Assembly (NCBI RefSeq): GCF_001657485.1
Contig: NZ_LXFU01000050.1
Location: 186,001 to 250,000, forward strand
DNA: 64,000 nucleotides
DNA from: Rhizobium sp. WYCCWR10014
GTDB lineage: Bacteria > Pseudomonadota > Alphaproteobacteria > Rhizobiales > Rhizobiaceae
Reading direction: 5' to 3'
Under the pieces are notes generated by a model that saw only the letters and a program-made list of their open reading frames with translations, was not told the origin of the DNA and made no database searches. A program made the translations under genes and the position numbers. Positions 8,415-17,598 of the stretch are shown one piece after another. The number at the start of each line of letters is the position of its first letter. Positions within the stretch are counted from its first letter, which is position 1.

Positions 8415-10418
8415 ATGACCTCTCGCGGCTTCACCACCATCGAGAATGAATGGATTACGCTGAAGGATGGGACGCGGCTTGCCGCACGCATCTGGATGCC
8501 GGATGGCGCTAGGGAAGATCCCGTTCCCGCTGTCTTCGAATTCCTGCCCTATCGCAAGCGGGACGGAACCAGTCTCAGGGATGAGTCGACCTATCCGGTC
8601 TTCGCGGCCGCAGGCATTGCCGGCGTGCGCGTCGATATCCGCGGATCAGGAGAATCCGACGGCGTCATTGACGGCGAATATACCGAATGCGAGCTTGCCA
8701 ATGCCTGCGAGCTGATCGCCTGGATTGCTGCGCAGCCGTGGTCGAACGGCGCGGTTGGCATGATGGGCATCTCCTGGGGCGGCTTCAACAGCCTGCAGGT
8801 CGCAGCCTTGCGCCCGCCGGCGCTGAAAGCCGTCATATCGATCGCCTCGACCGTCGACCGCTACAATGACGACATCCACTACAAGAACGGCTGCCATCTC
8901 TCCGCCCAGCTCTCATGGGCGGCGACGATGCTCGGTTACCAGTCGCGCCCGCCCGATCCCGCACTTGTCGGCGAACGCTGGAAGGAGATGTGGTTGGAAC
9001 GCCTGGCCGGCGAACCCTTCTTCATGGAGGAGTGGCTGGCCCATCAGCGGCGCGACGATTTCTGGCGTCACGGCTCGATCTCAGAGGATTTTTCGAGCGT
9101 GGAGATTCCCGCGCTTGTCATCGCCGGCTGGGCTGACGGCTACCGCAATACCCCTCTGATGGCGATCGAAGGCCTGGGCGGCAAAGCGAAGGCGTTGATT
9201 GGTCCCTGGATTCACAAATATCCGCACTTCGCCTGGCCGAAGCCGCGCACGGATTTCCATGGCGAAGCGATCGCCTGGTGGAACAAATGGTTGCGGGGCG
9301 AGGACAATGGGATCGACGGGCTGCCCCAAGCCCGCGCCTATATTCTCGATGCCATTCGCCCTGCCCCACGCCGTGACAGCGACCCGGGTTTCTGGGTTGC
9401 CAAGAACGTCTGGTCGCCGCCACAGATGCAGTGCTTCTATGTCGAGCAGTTCGGCAAGCTGACGGAAGGCATGCCGATTCCGCACGCGCCAGAACATCCC
9501 GTCTATCTCCATTCTCCGCTCGACACCGGGACGGCATCCGGTGAATATTTCACGCTGAAGCCCGACGCCGAAATGGCGATCGATCAACGCTCGGACGATG
9601 CCGGCTCGTTGATTTTCGATACGATGCCGCTTGCCGGCGACTACGACTATCTCGGCCGGCCTGTGCTCACGCTTGTGCTGCGGTCGCGGGCGGCGGGCGG
9701 AAATCTCTGCGCCCGGCTCGTCGATGTCCATCCGGATGGCACGGCAACGCGTGTCGCCTTCGGCGTCGTCAATCTCACTCACCGGGATGGCAATGCAGAT
9801 CCCAAGCCGCTGATACCAGGCGAGAAGGTGTCGATCCGGCTGGTGCTCGATGCCTGCGGTTATCGCTTCCGCAAAGGGCATCGCATCCGCCTTTCCCTGT
9901 CCACCGCATATTGGCCGATGATCCTGCCGCCGCCTGATGACGAGGGCATCGAGGTCGATATCGCCGCAATCGGTCTGGGGCTGCCGATGCTCGGCGAGCA
10001 CCAGCGGATAGACATCAAGGAACCGGCCAATCCCGATCCGCTGCCGAAATACATCGAGCACGCGGCGGCCGCGACGAAGCGGCAGGTCGTCCGCGATCTC
10101 TCGGCCGCCCGGACGGAGTATCACATCCACGAGGATACCGGGCTCACCGAACACCCTGAGACAGGTCTCTCGACCCGGCAATTGCGGGAGGAGGTCTGGT
10201 CGATTGCGCCCGATAATCCCCAGTCGATGACCGGGACATCGACCTGGACCTGCGATATGCGCCGCCCCGGCTGGTTCGTCCGCACGGTCGCGACCGCGCG
10301 CATTGCCTGCACCCGGAGCGACTGGATCATCAGCGCTGTCGTCACCGCTTTCGAGGACGACGTGCAGATCTTCGAAAAGGTCTTTGCGGAAAGGCGGATC
10401 GCGCGTGACCTGATGTGA
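8415..10418 (+). CDS. CocE/NonD family hydrolase (X-Pro dipeptidyl-peptidase S15 fold)
   Basis: A 667-residue alpha/beta hydrolase with the CocE architecture. The catalytic domain has the nucleophile elbow MMGISWGG (Ser120), an acid in GWADGYRNT and a His in GPWIHKYPH. A C-terminal jelly-roll PepX_C domain starts near residue 320. Relatives cleave acyl esters or Xaa-Pro peptide bonds. I chose ATG at 8415 because AAGGA lies six bases upstream; earlier GTG/ATG codons at 8397 and 8409 lack a site. It follows the ABC operon by about 50 bases, so it probably cleaves an ester or amide brought in by that importer. No signal peptide is visible, so it should act in the cytoplasm. Confidence 0.87.
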   Translation: MTSRGFTTIENEWITLKDGTRLAARIWMPDGAREDPVPAVFEFLPYRKRDGTSLRDESTYPVFAAAGIAGVRVDIRGSGESDGVIDGEYTECELANACELIAWIAAQPWSNGAVGMMGISWGGFNSLQVAALRPPALKAVISIASTVDRYNDDIHYKNGCHLSAQLSWAATMLGYQSRPPDPALVGERWKEMWLERLAGEPFFMEEWLAHQRRDDFWRHGSISEDFSSVEIPALVIAGWADGYRNTPLMAIEGLGGKAKALIGPWIHKYPHFAWPKPRTDFHGEAIAWWNKWLRGEDNGIDGLPQARAYILDAIRPAPRRDSDPGFWVAKNVWSPPQMQCFYVEQFGKLTEGMPIPHAPEHPVYLHSPLDTGTASGEYFTLKPDAEMAIDQRSDDAGSLIFDTMPLAGDYDYLGRPVLTLVLRSRAAGGNLCARLVDVHPDGTATRVAFGVVNLTHRDGNADPKPLIPGEKVSIRLVLDACGYRFRKGHRIRLSLSTAYWPMILPPPDDEGIEVDIAAIGLGLPMLGEHQRIDIKEPANPDPLPKYIEHAAAATKRQVVRDLSAARTEYHIHEDTGLTEHPETGLSTRQLREEVWSIAPDNPQSMTGTSTWTCDMRRPGWFVRTVATARIACTRSDWIISAVVTAFEDDVQIFEKVFAERRIARDLM

Positions 10419-10421
10419 TCG

Positions 10422-11333
10422 TCAGGTCTGCGCAAAACGCCTTATGGCCTCGCACACGGCACGGAAGCCGTCGCGTGCGCCATCGCTCATGTGACGGGCG
10501 CGGAGCCAGGCATGCACCATCTGCGGCTCCTCCCGGAACCAGACTTCGACGCCCTCCGCGGTGAGCCGGGCGGCATAGTGCCGGCCGTCGTCCCGGAGCG
10601 GATCGAAATGCGCGACCGTGATGAAGGCCGGCGGCAGCCCGGCAAGCGAAACTGCCCGCAGCGGCTCGGCGATCTCATTGCCTGCCGGGGCCTGCAGGAT
10701 CTCGCGGTAATAGGCGACATCCGCCGTCGTCAATCCGGGAGCCGCTGCCATTTCGACATAGGAGCCTGCAGCAAGGTCACCGCCGAGCGCCGGATAGATC
10801 AGGACCTGGCCGACGACGCCGGACAGGCCCTCGTCGCGCGCCCGCAATGCAAGGCCCGCCGCCAGATTGGCCCCGGCGCTGTCGCCGATCAGCACGACCT
10901 TGCTGTTGGCGGAAAGCAGATGCTTCAACACGGTAAAGCCGTCATCCGTCTGCGCCGGCCAGCGATATTCAGGGGCCAGCCGGTAATCGACTGACACAAG
11001 TTCCGCGCCGGCAAAATCGGCGATCTCGGCGCAGATGGCATGATGGCTCTCGAGCGAACCGACAACGAAGCCGCCGCCATGAAGGTAGAGCAGAATGGTG
11101 CGCGTGCTGATTTTCCGCGGACGGTAACGCCGGATCGGTATGCGCTGCAGCATCCCGTCCGCAAAGATCATCTCCGGGGGCAGCGGGCGGTCAAAGCGTG
11201 CGCAGAGAGCGTCGTACCAATCTCGCTGCTGTTCGATCGATGCTTGAACGGCGTCCGGCGGATAGAAGGAATCGCAAATCGCCAGAAACTGCAGGATGCC
11301 CCTTTCAGTGGGGATAGGCGGTTGAGCGGACAT
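10422..11333 (-). CDS. Alpha/beta hydrolase, hormone-sensitive-lipase family esterase
   Basis: A 303-residue HSL-type carboxylesterase. It shows the oxyanion motif LHGGGFVVG (residues 84-92), the nucleophile elbow IGDSAGAN (Ser152), an acid in HFDPLRDDG and a catalytic His in MVHAW near residue 280. The start at 11333 has AAAGGA five bases upstream; a longer in-frame reading upstream lacks support. It is convergent with the CocE gene, with stops three bases apart, so both may serve the same ester-rich substrate from separate promoters. Confidence 0.85.
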   Translation of the reverse strand: MSAQPPIPTERGILQFLAICDSFYPPDAVQASIEQQRDWYDALCARFDRPLPPEMIFADGMLQRIPIRRYRPRKISTRTILLYLHGGGFVVGSLESHHAICAEIADFAGAELVSVDYRLAPEYRWPAQTDDGFTVLKHLLSANSKVVLIGDSAGANLAAGLALRARDEGLSGVVGQVLIYPALGGDLAAGSYVEMAAAPGLTTADVAYYREILQAPAGNEIAEPLRAVSLAGLPPAFITVAHFDPLRDDGRHYAARLTAEGVEVWFREEPQMVHAWLRARHMSDGARDGFRAVCEAIRRFAQT

Positions 11334-11558
11334 GGAGGTCCTTTCGCGATTTGGGACATGACAGATCATGTCCCTGGCCGACTCTGTCCTCATCATGCGC
11401 CTTCGTGGCGGGGACGACCTGTCTGGTCGCGACCCGCGAATGTCGCGCCAACTCAAAATTCCCGATAATTTTTTCGCCATCGACCCAAGGAAAGCCATCC
11501 GAGAAACGTCTCAATCTGGAAATAGCATCTTGCTTGGTAGCATGGGGTAGGTGCGGAA

Positions 11559-12083
11559 TTGGACGCGGAGCTCATAGAACGAGCGCAGGGCGGCGACCGG
11601 GAGGCCTTCGGGCAACTGGTCTCGCGCCATTATGATTTCGTCCATGCGACGGCGTGGCGCTGGTCTGGCAGTTCCACGGATGCCGACGACATCGCCCAGG
11701 AGGTCTGCGTCAAGCTCGGCGCGGCCATCCGCAGCTTTCGCGGCGCCAGCCGCTTCAGGACATGGCTCTATACTCTGACGCTCAACGCCGCCCGCGACCA
11801 TAGACGCAAGCTTGCACGAGAGGAGCAGACATTCCGAGCTTACGCCGCCGAACCGCAACCCGATGCGCCTGATGGAAATGACGACGAGCTATCGAGCGAA
11901 TTATGGGCAGCCGTGCGCGCCTTGCCGGAAAGGCAATGCGATGCCGTGCTGCTCGTTTATGGCGAAGGTCTCAGCCATTCGGCGGCCGCCGATGTCATGG
12001 GCTGTTCGGAGGCGACCGTGTCCTGGCAGGTTCATGAGGCGCGCAAGAGGCTGAAGGCCGTGCTCGGCAAGGAAGAGGTATGA
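11559..12083 (+). CDS. ECF-type RNA polymerase sigma factor
   Basis: A 174-residue sigma-70-family ECF factor. Region 2 covers about residues 8-75 (HYDFVHATAWRWSGSSTDADDIAQEVCVKL) and region 4 about 115-168 (LPERQCDAVLLVYGEGLSHSAAADVMGCSEATVSWQVHEARKRL). The start is TTG at 11559. It overlaps the next gene, a membrane-anchored VWA protein, by four bases. That position is usually held by the anti-sigma factor, so the VWA protein may control this sigma. The 225-base upstream region, shared with the divergent esterase, probably holds its promoter; I could not identify a clear -35/-10 pair. Confidence 0.9.
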   Translation: MDAELIERAQGGDREAFGQLVSRHYDFVHATAWRWSGSSTDADDIAQEVCVKLGAAIRSFRGASRFRTWLYTLTLNAARDHRRKLAREEQTFRAYAAEPQPDAPDGNDDELSSELWAAVRALPERQCDAVLLVYGEGLSHSAAADVMGCSEATVSWQVHEARKRLKAVLGKEEV

Positions 12084-14200
12084 CCGTGGACAAGGAACTC
12101 GAAAAGCTCTCCCGCCTGACACCGCCGGCAGCGACGCCGGAGGCGCGTGCGCGTGCGCTGACTGCCGCGATGCAGGCCTTCGACACCGCGGAAAATAGTG
12201 CGCAGGCAGCCCAAGGAAATGCAAAAGGCTGGCGTCAAAGCTCCATTATCAACTGGATATGGAGCCCTGCCATGAACAAGAAATTCCTCGCCGGTTCAGC
12301 GCTTGCGACGCTGCTGGTCATTCCGGCCGCCGGTTACCTTACGATCGAGCTGACTCGCAACGAATTGCCGATCGCCGACCAGACTGAGATCGCCGGCAAT
12401 CTTTCGAAAAGTGAGGCGTCGAAACAACCGGCTGCAACCGCCGGTCAGCCGGTTGCGGTTGCGCCGCAAATACCGGCCGGGAACGACAGCCCGGCTGAGC
12501 AATCTGTTGCTGTCGCGCAAGCCCCGCAGGACAAGGAGGCACCGGCCCTCGCGAAACCCGATGCGTCGCAGACATCCGAATTCGATGCCAACGCCGCCCT
12601 CACGAACAAGCCGGAGGGTTCTGCCGCGGCACTCGGGGCGGCCAAACGCGCTGCGCCGGCCGCTCCCGGCATCGTCCCTCAGCGGCAGTTTGCCGAACCG
12701 ATGGCCGCCATCGCCCCCTCGCCTGCGCCGCCTGCGGAGGGGCGCGTGCAGATGCAGCTCGATCCCAATCGCGAGCGGTTTGCCAATGCAGCGGCCAATC
12801 CGATCAAGAGCGTCGCGACGGATCCGGTTTCGACCTTCTCCGCCGATGTCGACAGCGCGTCCTATTCCTTCGTCCGCCGCTCGTTGACGGGCGGGGCGCT
12901 GCCCGATCCGCAATCGGTTCGCGTCGAGGAGATGATCAATTATTTCCCCTATGACTGGCCGGGTCCTGAAAATGCCGCCCAGCCTTTCAAGGCGACGGTG
13001 ACTGTGATGCCGACCCCGTGGAACCACGACACGGAATTGATGCATGTGGCGATCAAGGGCTATGACATCGCGCCGGCGACCACGCCGCATGCCAATCTGG
13101 TCTTCCTGATCGACGTGTCGGGTTCGATGGACGAGCCGGACAAGCTGCCGCTGCTGAAGAGCGCCTTCCGGCTCCTCGTCAACAGGCTGAAGGCCGACGA
13201 TACCGTCTCGATCGTCACCTATGCCGGCAATGCCGGCACCGTGCTGTCCCCGACACGCGTGGCGGAGAAATCGAAGATCCTGTCGGCGATCGACAAGCTG
13301 GAGCCCGGCGGCTCGACCGGCGGCGCCGAAGGCATCGAGGCGGCCTACGATCTTGCCAAACAGGCCTTCGTCAAGGACGGCGTCAACCGCGTAATGCTGG
13401 CGACGGACGGCGACTTCAATGTCGGCCCGTCGAGCGACGAGGATTTGAAGCGGATCATCGAAGAGAGACGCAGGGACGGCATCTTCCTCACCGTTCTCGG
13501 TTTCGGGCGGGGCAATCTCAACGATTCCCTGATGCAGACACTGGCGCAGAACGGCAACGGCAGCGCCGCCTATATCGACACCTTGGCCGAGGCGCAGAAG
13601 ACGCTGGTCGAAGAAGCAGGCTCGACGCTGTTTCCGATCGCCAGCGACGTCAAGTTCCAGGTCGAGTTCAACCCGGAACGGATCGCCGAATACCGCTTGA
13701 TCGGCTACGAGACGCGGGCGCTGAACCGCGAGGATTTCAACAATGACCGTGTCGATGCCGGCGATATCGGCTCTGGCCACAGCGTCACGGCAATCTACGA
13801 GATTACGCCCAAGGGAAGCCCGGCGGTGATGAATGACGACCTGCGGTACGGCGCAGCCAACAAGGTGCCGGCCGAGGCCTCCGACAGCGCCCATCACGGC
13901 GAACTTGCCTTCGTCAAGATGCGCTACAAGCGGCCGGGCGAGGATAAGAGCGCCCTCATCACCACGCCTGTCGACGACAACAACGCGGTCGCCACCATCG
14001 ACGCCACGCCGCAGGATGTCCGCTTCTCGGTGGCCGTCGCCGCCTTCGGTCAGAAACTAAGCCACATCGCCGCCGTCGATTCCTATTCCTATCGGGCGAT
14101 TGCCGATCTCGCCGCGGCATCGCGAGGGACTGACACCTTCGGCTACAGGTCGGATTTCCTCGGCCTCGTTCGTTTGGCGGACGGCCTCAGTCAACGGTGA
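12080..14200 (+). CDS. Membrane-anchored von Willebrand factor type A protein (YfbK-like)
   Basis: A 706-residue protein. Residues 1-60 are a cytoplasmic segment, about 69-91 a single membrane span (GSALATLLVIPAAGYLTIEL), and about 92-210 an Ala/Pro/Gln-rich linker. A vWF_A N-terminal domain near 230-330 (SVATDPVSTFSADVDSASYS) leads into the VWA domain with a MIDAS motif DVSGSMDEPD at Asp345. A DUF3520-type C-terminal domain ends the protein. This order matches YfbK-type proteins. The VWA domain should face the periplasm and bind metal-dependent ligands. Overlap with the ECF sigma start suggests coupled expression; the short cytoplasmic N-terminus could hold the sigma factor, although it lacks a zinc-binding HxxxCxxC motif. 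Confidence 0.87.
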   Translation: MTVDKELEKLSRLTPPAATPEARARALTAAMQAFDTAENSAQAAQGNAKGWRQSSIINWIWSPAMNKKFLAGSALATLLVIPAAGYLTIELTRNELPIADQTEIAGNLSKSEASKQPAATAGQPVAVAPQIPAGNDSPAEQSVAVAQAPQDKEAPALAKPDASQTSEFDANAALTNKPEGSAAALGAAKRAAPAAPGIVPQRQFAEPMAAIAPSPAPPAEGRVQMQLDPNRERFANAAANPIKSVATDPVSTFSADVDSASYSFVRRSLTGGALPDPQSVRVEEMINYFPYDWPGPENAAQPFKATVTVMPTPWNHDTELMHVAIKGYDIAPATTPHANLVFLIDVSGSMDEPDKLPLLKSAFRLLVNRLKADDTVSIVTYAGNAGTVLSPTRVAEKSKILSAIDKLEPGGSTGGAEGIEAAYDLAKQAFVKDGVNRVMLATDGDFNVGPSSDEDLKRIIEERRRDGIFLTVLGFGRGNLNDSLMQTLAQNGNGSAAYIDTLAEAQKTLVEEAGSTLFPIASDVKFQVEFNPERIAEYRLIGYETRALNREDFNNDRVDAGDIGSGHSVTAIYEITPKGSPAVMNDDLRYGAANKVPAEASDSAHHGELAFVKMRYKRPGEDKSALITTPVDDNNAVATIDATPQDVRFSVAVAAFGQKLSHIAAVDSYSYRAIADLAAASRGTDTFGYRSDFLGLVRLADGLSQR

Positions 14201-14227
14201 GGCAAGACGTAAAAACCGCGGCAAACG

Positions 14228-14251
14228 AGAGGCCGTCCCAAGGCGGCCTCT
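14228..14251. terminator. Bidirectional terminator hairpin between convergent genes
   Basis: An 8-bp stem AGAGGCCG/CGGCCTCT with an 8-base loop lies between the convergent VWA and SMP-30 genes, where a shared terminator is expected. Confidence 0.6.
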
Positions 14252-14259
14252 ATTCGGCG

Positions 14260-15186
14260 TTACCCCAGTCTCGACCCGTTGGCGGTCAGATAAACAGCGT
14301 AGAGAGACGTGCTCGCGGTGATGAAGAGACGGTTCAGTTTCTCTCCGCCGAACGTGACGTTGGAGACGCCCTCAGGAATATGGATCTTGCCGAGCAACGT
14401 TCCATCCGGATCATAGGCGTGGACACCATCGCCGGCGCTCGTCCATATCTTGCCTTTGCGGTCGACGCGAAAGCCATCGAACAGACCTGAGGTGCATTCT
14501 GCGAAAACGCCGAGATCGGTCAGCCGGGCATCGCTCGACACGGCGAGCTTTCTGATGTGGCGCGGACCGCTGGCCAGGTGCGTTGCCCCGGTGTCGGCAA
14601 TGTAGAGCACCGTCTCATCCGGGGAAAAGGCCAGCCCGTTCGGCTTGACGAAATCGGACGTGACCTGATCGGTCGTGCCTGTTGCCGGATCATGCCGGTA
14701 GACGTGGCATCCGCCGATTTCCGCTTCGCCGTAGTCGCCCTCATAGTCGTGGAGGATGCCGTAGCTCGGGTCGGTGAACCAGACGGTTCCATCGGACTTG
14801 ACGGTGACGTCATTTGGAGAATTGAGCCGCTTGCCTGCAATTCGATCGGTCAGAACGGTGATCGTGCCGTCGAATTCGGTTCGCGTGACACGGCGCGTCA
14901 GATGCTCGCAGGTGATGAGCCGTCCCTGATTGTCGACAGTGTTGCCGTTCGAATTGTTGCTGGGTGCGCGGAATACCGATGTGTGCCCGCTGGTATCGTC
15001 ATAACGCATCATTCGGTTGTTGGGGATATCCGAGAAAACCAGATACCGCCCGGCGGCAAACCAGGCCGGCCCCTCCAGCCAGCGGCCACCCGTCCAAAGC
15101 CGCTCAACGCGAGCGTGACCGACAAAGCAGCTTTCAAAGCGAGGGTCGAGAACCTCAAACCCAGTACCGTCAATTTGCCCGAACAT
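14260..15186 (-). CDS. SMP-30/gluconolactonase family sugar lactonase
   Basis: A 308-residue six-bladed beta-propeller lactonase. Family landmarks are EGPAWFAAGRYLVFSD near the N-terminus with the first metal-ligand Glu, NSPNDVTVKSDGTVWFTD and NGLAFSPDETVLYIADT. The enzyme should open an aldonolactone such as glucono- or idonolactone to the free acid. The ATG at 15186 has GGAGGA five bases upstream; two earlier ATG codons are less well placed. It is divergent from the LacI-type regulator gene and has a GntR-type palindrome 23 bases upstream of its start, so it is probably part of the idonate/gluconate regulon. Confidence 0.87.
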   Translation of the reverse strand: MFGQIDGTGFEVLDPRFESCFVGHARVERLWTGGRWLEGPAWFAAGRYLVFSDIPNNRMMRYDDTSGHTSVFRAPSNNSNGNTVDNQGRLITCEHLTRRVTRTEFDGTITVLTDRIAGKRLNSPNDVTVKSDGTVWFTDPSYGILHDYEGDYGEAEIGGCHVYRHDPATGTTDQVTSDFVKPNGLAFSPDETVLYIADTGATHLASGPRHIRKLAVSSDARLTDLGVFAECTSGLFDGFRVDRKGKIWTSAGDGVHAYDPDGTLLGKIHIPEGVSNVTFGGEKLNRLFITASTSLYAVYLTANGSRLG

Positions 15187-15208
15187 GATGCTCCTCCGTA
15201 TCATCAAT

Positions 15209-15222
15209 TGTTATCGATATCA
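15209..15222. promoter_or_regulatory. GntR-type operator, one mismatch
   Basis: TGTTATCGATATCA differs at one base from the TGTTATCGATAACA palindromes at 18574 and 20948. It lies between the divergent lactonase and LacI-type regulator genes. The ATGTTA-N4-TAACAT pattern is the known recognition sequence of E. coli GntR/IdnR proteins. Confidence 0.65.
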
Positions 15223-15350
15223 TATTGTCGCGTTTTGCGAGCTTCGTATAGGCATCGGCCTGCCGGTCTCTGCGAAAATGTGCCAGGAATCTTGGTTTTC
15301 GCCCGTTGGTTCGGTGCGTTGCTGCAATAAAATCGATTGTGCGATGATAG

Positions 15351-15364
15351 CGATAACTTTATCG
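15351..15364. promoter_or_regulatory. Weak second GntR-like half-site pair
   Basis: CGATAACTTTATCG is an imperfect dyad 46 bases before the regulator start. It carries the ATAAC half-site of the better operators and could mediate autoregulation, but the match is weak. Confidence 0.3.
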
Positions 15365-15410
15365 TGTGTTGAATTGCCCCAACCCGGAAGCTGTGCGAAA
15401 GCGGAGACCA

Positions 15411-16487
15411 GTGAAGAACGAGGATGTGCCGAAAGACAAGCGTCTCAAACCGGGAGAGGCTCAAAAGCTGACGATGGCGGAGGTCGCCAAATATGTCGGC
15501 GTATCCGCCATGACCGTTTCGCGTGCCTTTCGCCAGGATGCGAGCGTTTCCGAGGAGACCCGCAAGCGCATCATGGAAGCCGTCGACGCGCTCGGCTATG
15601 TGCTCGACCTGTCTGCCGGCAGTCTTTCGTCGCGGCGGAGCGGCTTCATCGCCGCCCTGGTACCCTCCATCAACAATTCGAATTTTTCCGACACGGCGCG
15701 GGGCATGACCGATGCGCTGCAGAATACCGGCCTTCAGCTTCTTCTCGGCTATACCGACTATTCGGCGGAGAAAGAGGAAGAGCTGATCGAGGCGATGCTG
15801 CGCCGCCGCCCTGAAGGCATCATCCTGACCGGTGGTTCGCACACCGCGCGCGCGCGGCGTATGCTCGCAAAAGCCGGCATTCCCGTTGTCGAGACCTGGG
15901 AACTTCCGGAAGATCCGATCAATCAGGTCGTCGGCTTTTCCAACAGCGAGGCGATGGCCTTGCTGGTGAGGACGCTTGCCGGACAGGGATATCGGAAGTT
16001 CGGCTATATCGGCGGAACGACGGCGCGCGATACGCGCGGCAGCCAGCGGCGAAGCGGTTTCCAGAAAACTGTCGAAGAACTGGGCCTCGGACCAGGACGG
16101 ATGATTTCCTTCGGCGTCCCGCCCATCACCATGGAACAAGGCGGCCAGGCGATCGTCAGTCTGCTGGAGCGCTGGCCGGACACGGAAGTGGTTCTCTGCG
16201 TCTCAGACCTTTCCGCCTTCGGCGCCATCATGGAATGCACGCGCCGGGGAATGAAGGTTCCGCGGGACATCGCCATTGCCGGTTTCGGCGATTACGAGAT
16301 CTCGTCCATCTGTCATCCGCGCATCACCACCATCAATGTGGACTGTTATGGCATCGGCCGCCAGGCGGCTGCCCGCCTGCTGGATACCCTCCATACCGGC
16401 GAAGCGACCGGCGATGAGATCACGTTGACCGGCTACAAGGTTGTCTTGCGCGAAAGCACAGACCGGAACGGCGCGCCGACCGATTGA
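15411..16487 (+). CDS. LacI-family transcriptional regulator, GntR/IdnR-like
   Basis: A 358-residue LacI-type repressor. The helix-turn-helix TMAEVAKYVGVSAMTVSRAF sits at about residues 21-40, followed by the hinge helix region and a periplasmic-binding-protein-like effector domain (SGFIAALVPSINNSNFSDT onward). Start choice: GTG at 15411 has GGAG five bases upstream; an extension to GTG 15366 lacks one. Palindromes of the GntR type lie before the lactonase, the dehydrogenase pair and the ABC importer, so this protein probably represses the whole 14260-25137 cluster and responds to gluconate, idonate or a phosphorylated derivative. It stands apart from the enzyme operon, consistent with a local master regulator. 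Confidence 0.88.
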   Translation: MKNEDVPKDKRLKPGEAQKLTMAEVAKYVGVSAMTVSRAFRQDASVSEETRKRIMEAVDALGYVLDLSAGSLSSRRSGFIAALVPSINNSNFSDTARGMTDALQNTGLQLLLGYTDYSAEKEEELIEAMLRRRPEGIILTGGSHTARARRMLAKAGIPVVETWELPEDPINQVVGFSNSEAMALLVRTLAGQGYRKFGYIGGTTARDTRGSQRRSGFQKTVEELGLGPGRMISFGVPPITMEQGGQAIVSLLERWPDTEVVLCVSDLSAFGAIMECTRRGMKVPRDIAIAGFGDYEISSICHPRITTINVDCYGIGRQAAARLLDTLHTGEATGDEITLTGYKVVLRESTDRNGAPTD

Positions 16488-16556
16488 AGCGCCGCGCGTC
16501 TTTTCAGATGCGCGGCGATGCAACACTTTGAATGGCTGCAGGGATCATACAGTCGG

Positions 16557-17588
16557 TCAGAAGGCGATCTGCACTTTCATGGACTTGCTGCGGTCGCCTG
16601 CCAGTTCGAAGGCGGCAACTGCCTCTTCGATCCCGAAAACACCTGTCAGCAGCGGCTTCAGATCGACGCGACGCGCGTTGATCAGTTCGACGGCGAGGGC
16701 AAATTCCTCGTGAAAACGGAATGTGCCGCGCATCTCGATTTCCTTCGCAACGATCATGTTCTGCGGAATGGAAACATCGCCGCCAAGGCCGAGCTGCACG
16801 AGAACGGCGCGGGGCTTAAGCGTCTCCAGGCCCGCGCGCACGGCCCGCTCATTGCCTGACGCTTCGAACATGACATCGAAATATCCCTTGTCAGCGCTGT
16901 AAGCCGCGAGGTCGGAAGCATGCGTGGCAACATTGATCGTTCGGTCGGCGCCGCTGGTGCGGGCAATCGCCAGAACGCTGTCGGTCACGTCGGTCGCGAC
17001 GATCTCGCGGGCGCCGAGAACACGCGCCGCAACGATCGCCAACATCCCGATGGGGCCGCACCCGGTGACGAGCACCCGTTTGCCCAGCAACGATCCGGCG
17101 CGGTTTGCCGCATGCAGCGTCACCGCAAAGGGTTCGGCAAAGGCTGCCTCATGGATGGAAATGCCGTCCGTGACCTTGTGGCATTGCCAGCGTTCCGCTA
17201 CCAGCCGCTGGCGAAAGCCCCCCTGAATATGCGGCATCGGCATGGCGCTGCCGTAAAACCGCATGTTGAGGCAGTGGTTTTGCTGCCCCTTCAGGCAATA
17301 TTGGCAATGGTTGCACGGCCGGCTCGGGGAAACCGCGACACGGTCTCCGACGGCAAGATCGGCGACGCCGGAACCCAGCGCCTTGACCGTGCCGGCGATC
17401 TCATGGCCGAGGATCATCGGTTCGCGCAGGCGAACGGTGCCGAAACCGCCATGATTGTAATAATGCAGGTCGGAACCGCAGATGCCGCCGGCTTCGATGG
17501 CAATCTCCACCTGCCCGGCGCCCGCAACCTCCGGCTCGCGCTCTTCGATCCTGAGATCCTTGGCGGCATGAATGACGATGGCTTTCAT
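16557..17588 (-). CDS. idnD: Zinc-dependent alcohol dehydrogenase, probable L-idonate 5-dehydrogenase
   Basis: A 343-residue medium-chain dehydrogenase. Catalytic zinc ligands appear at Cys37 (GGICGSDLH) and His62-Glu63 (LGHEIAG). The structural zinc cluster is Cys92, Cys95, Cys98 and Cys106, and the NAD(P)-binding loop is VTGCGPIGMLA. Overall sequence is of the idonate 5-dehydrogenase/sorbitol dehydrogenase group, oxidising L-idonate to 5-ketogluconate. The start at 17588 (MKAIVIHAAKD) is the usual family N-terminus with GAGGG upstream. It is second in a leftward operon, ten bases after the 2-hydroxyacid dehydrogenase. The gluconate 5-dehydrogenase across the divergent promoter would use its product. 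Confidence 0.85.
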   Translation of the reverse strand: MKAIVIHAAKDLRIEEREPEVAGAGQVEIAIEAGGICGSDLHYYNHGGFGTVRLREPMILGHEIAGTVKALGSGVADLAVGDRVAVSPSRPCNHCQYCLKGQQNHCLNMRFYGSAMPMPHIQGGFRQRLVAERWQCHKVTDGISIHEAAFAEPFAVTLHAANRAGSLLGKRVLVTGCGPIGMLAIVAARVLGAREIVATDVTDSVLAIARTSGADRTINVATHASDLAAYSADKGYFDVMFEASGNERAVRAGLETLKPRAVLVQLGLGGDVSIPQNMIVAKEIEMRGTFRFHEEFALAVELINARRVDLKPLLTGVFGIEEAVAAFELAGDRSKSMKVQIAF

Positions 17589-17598
17589 ATCGGGACCC

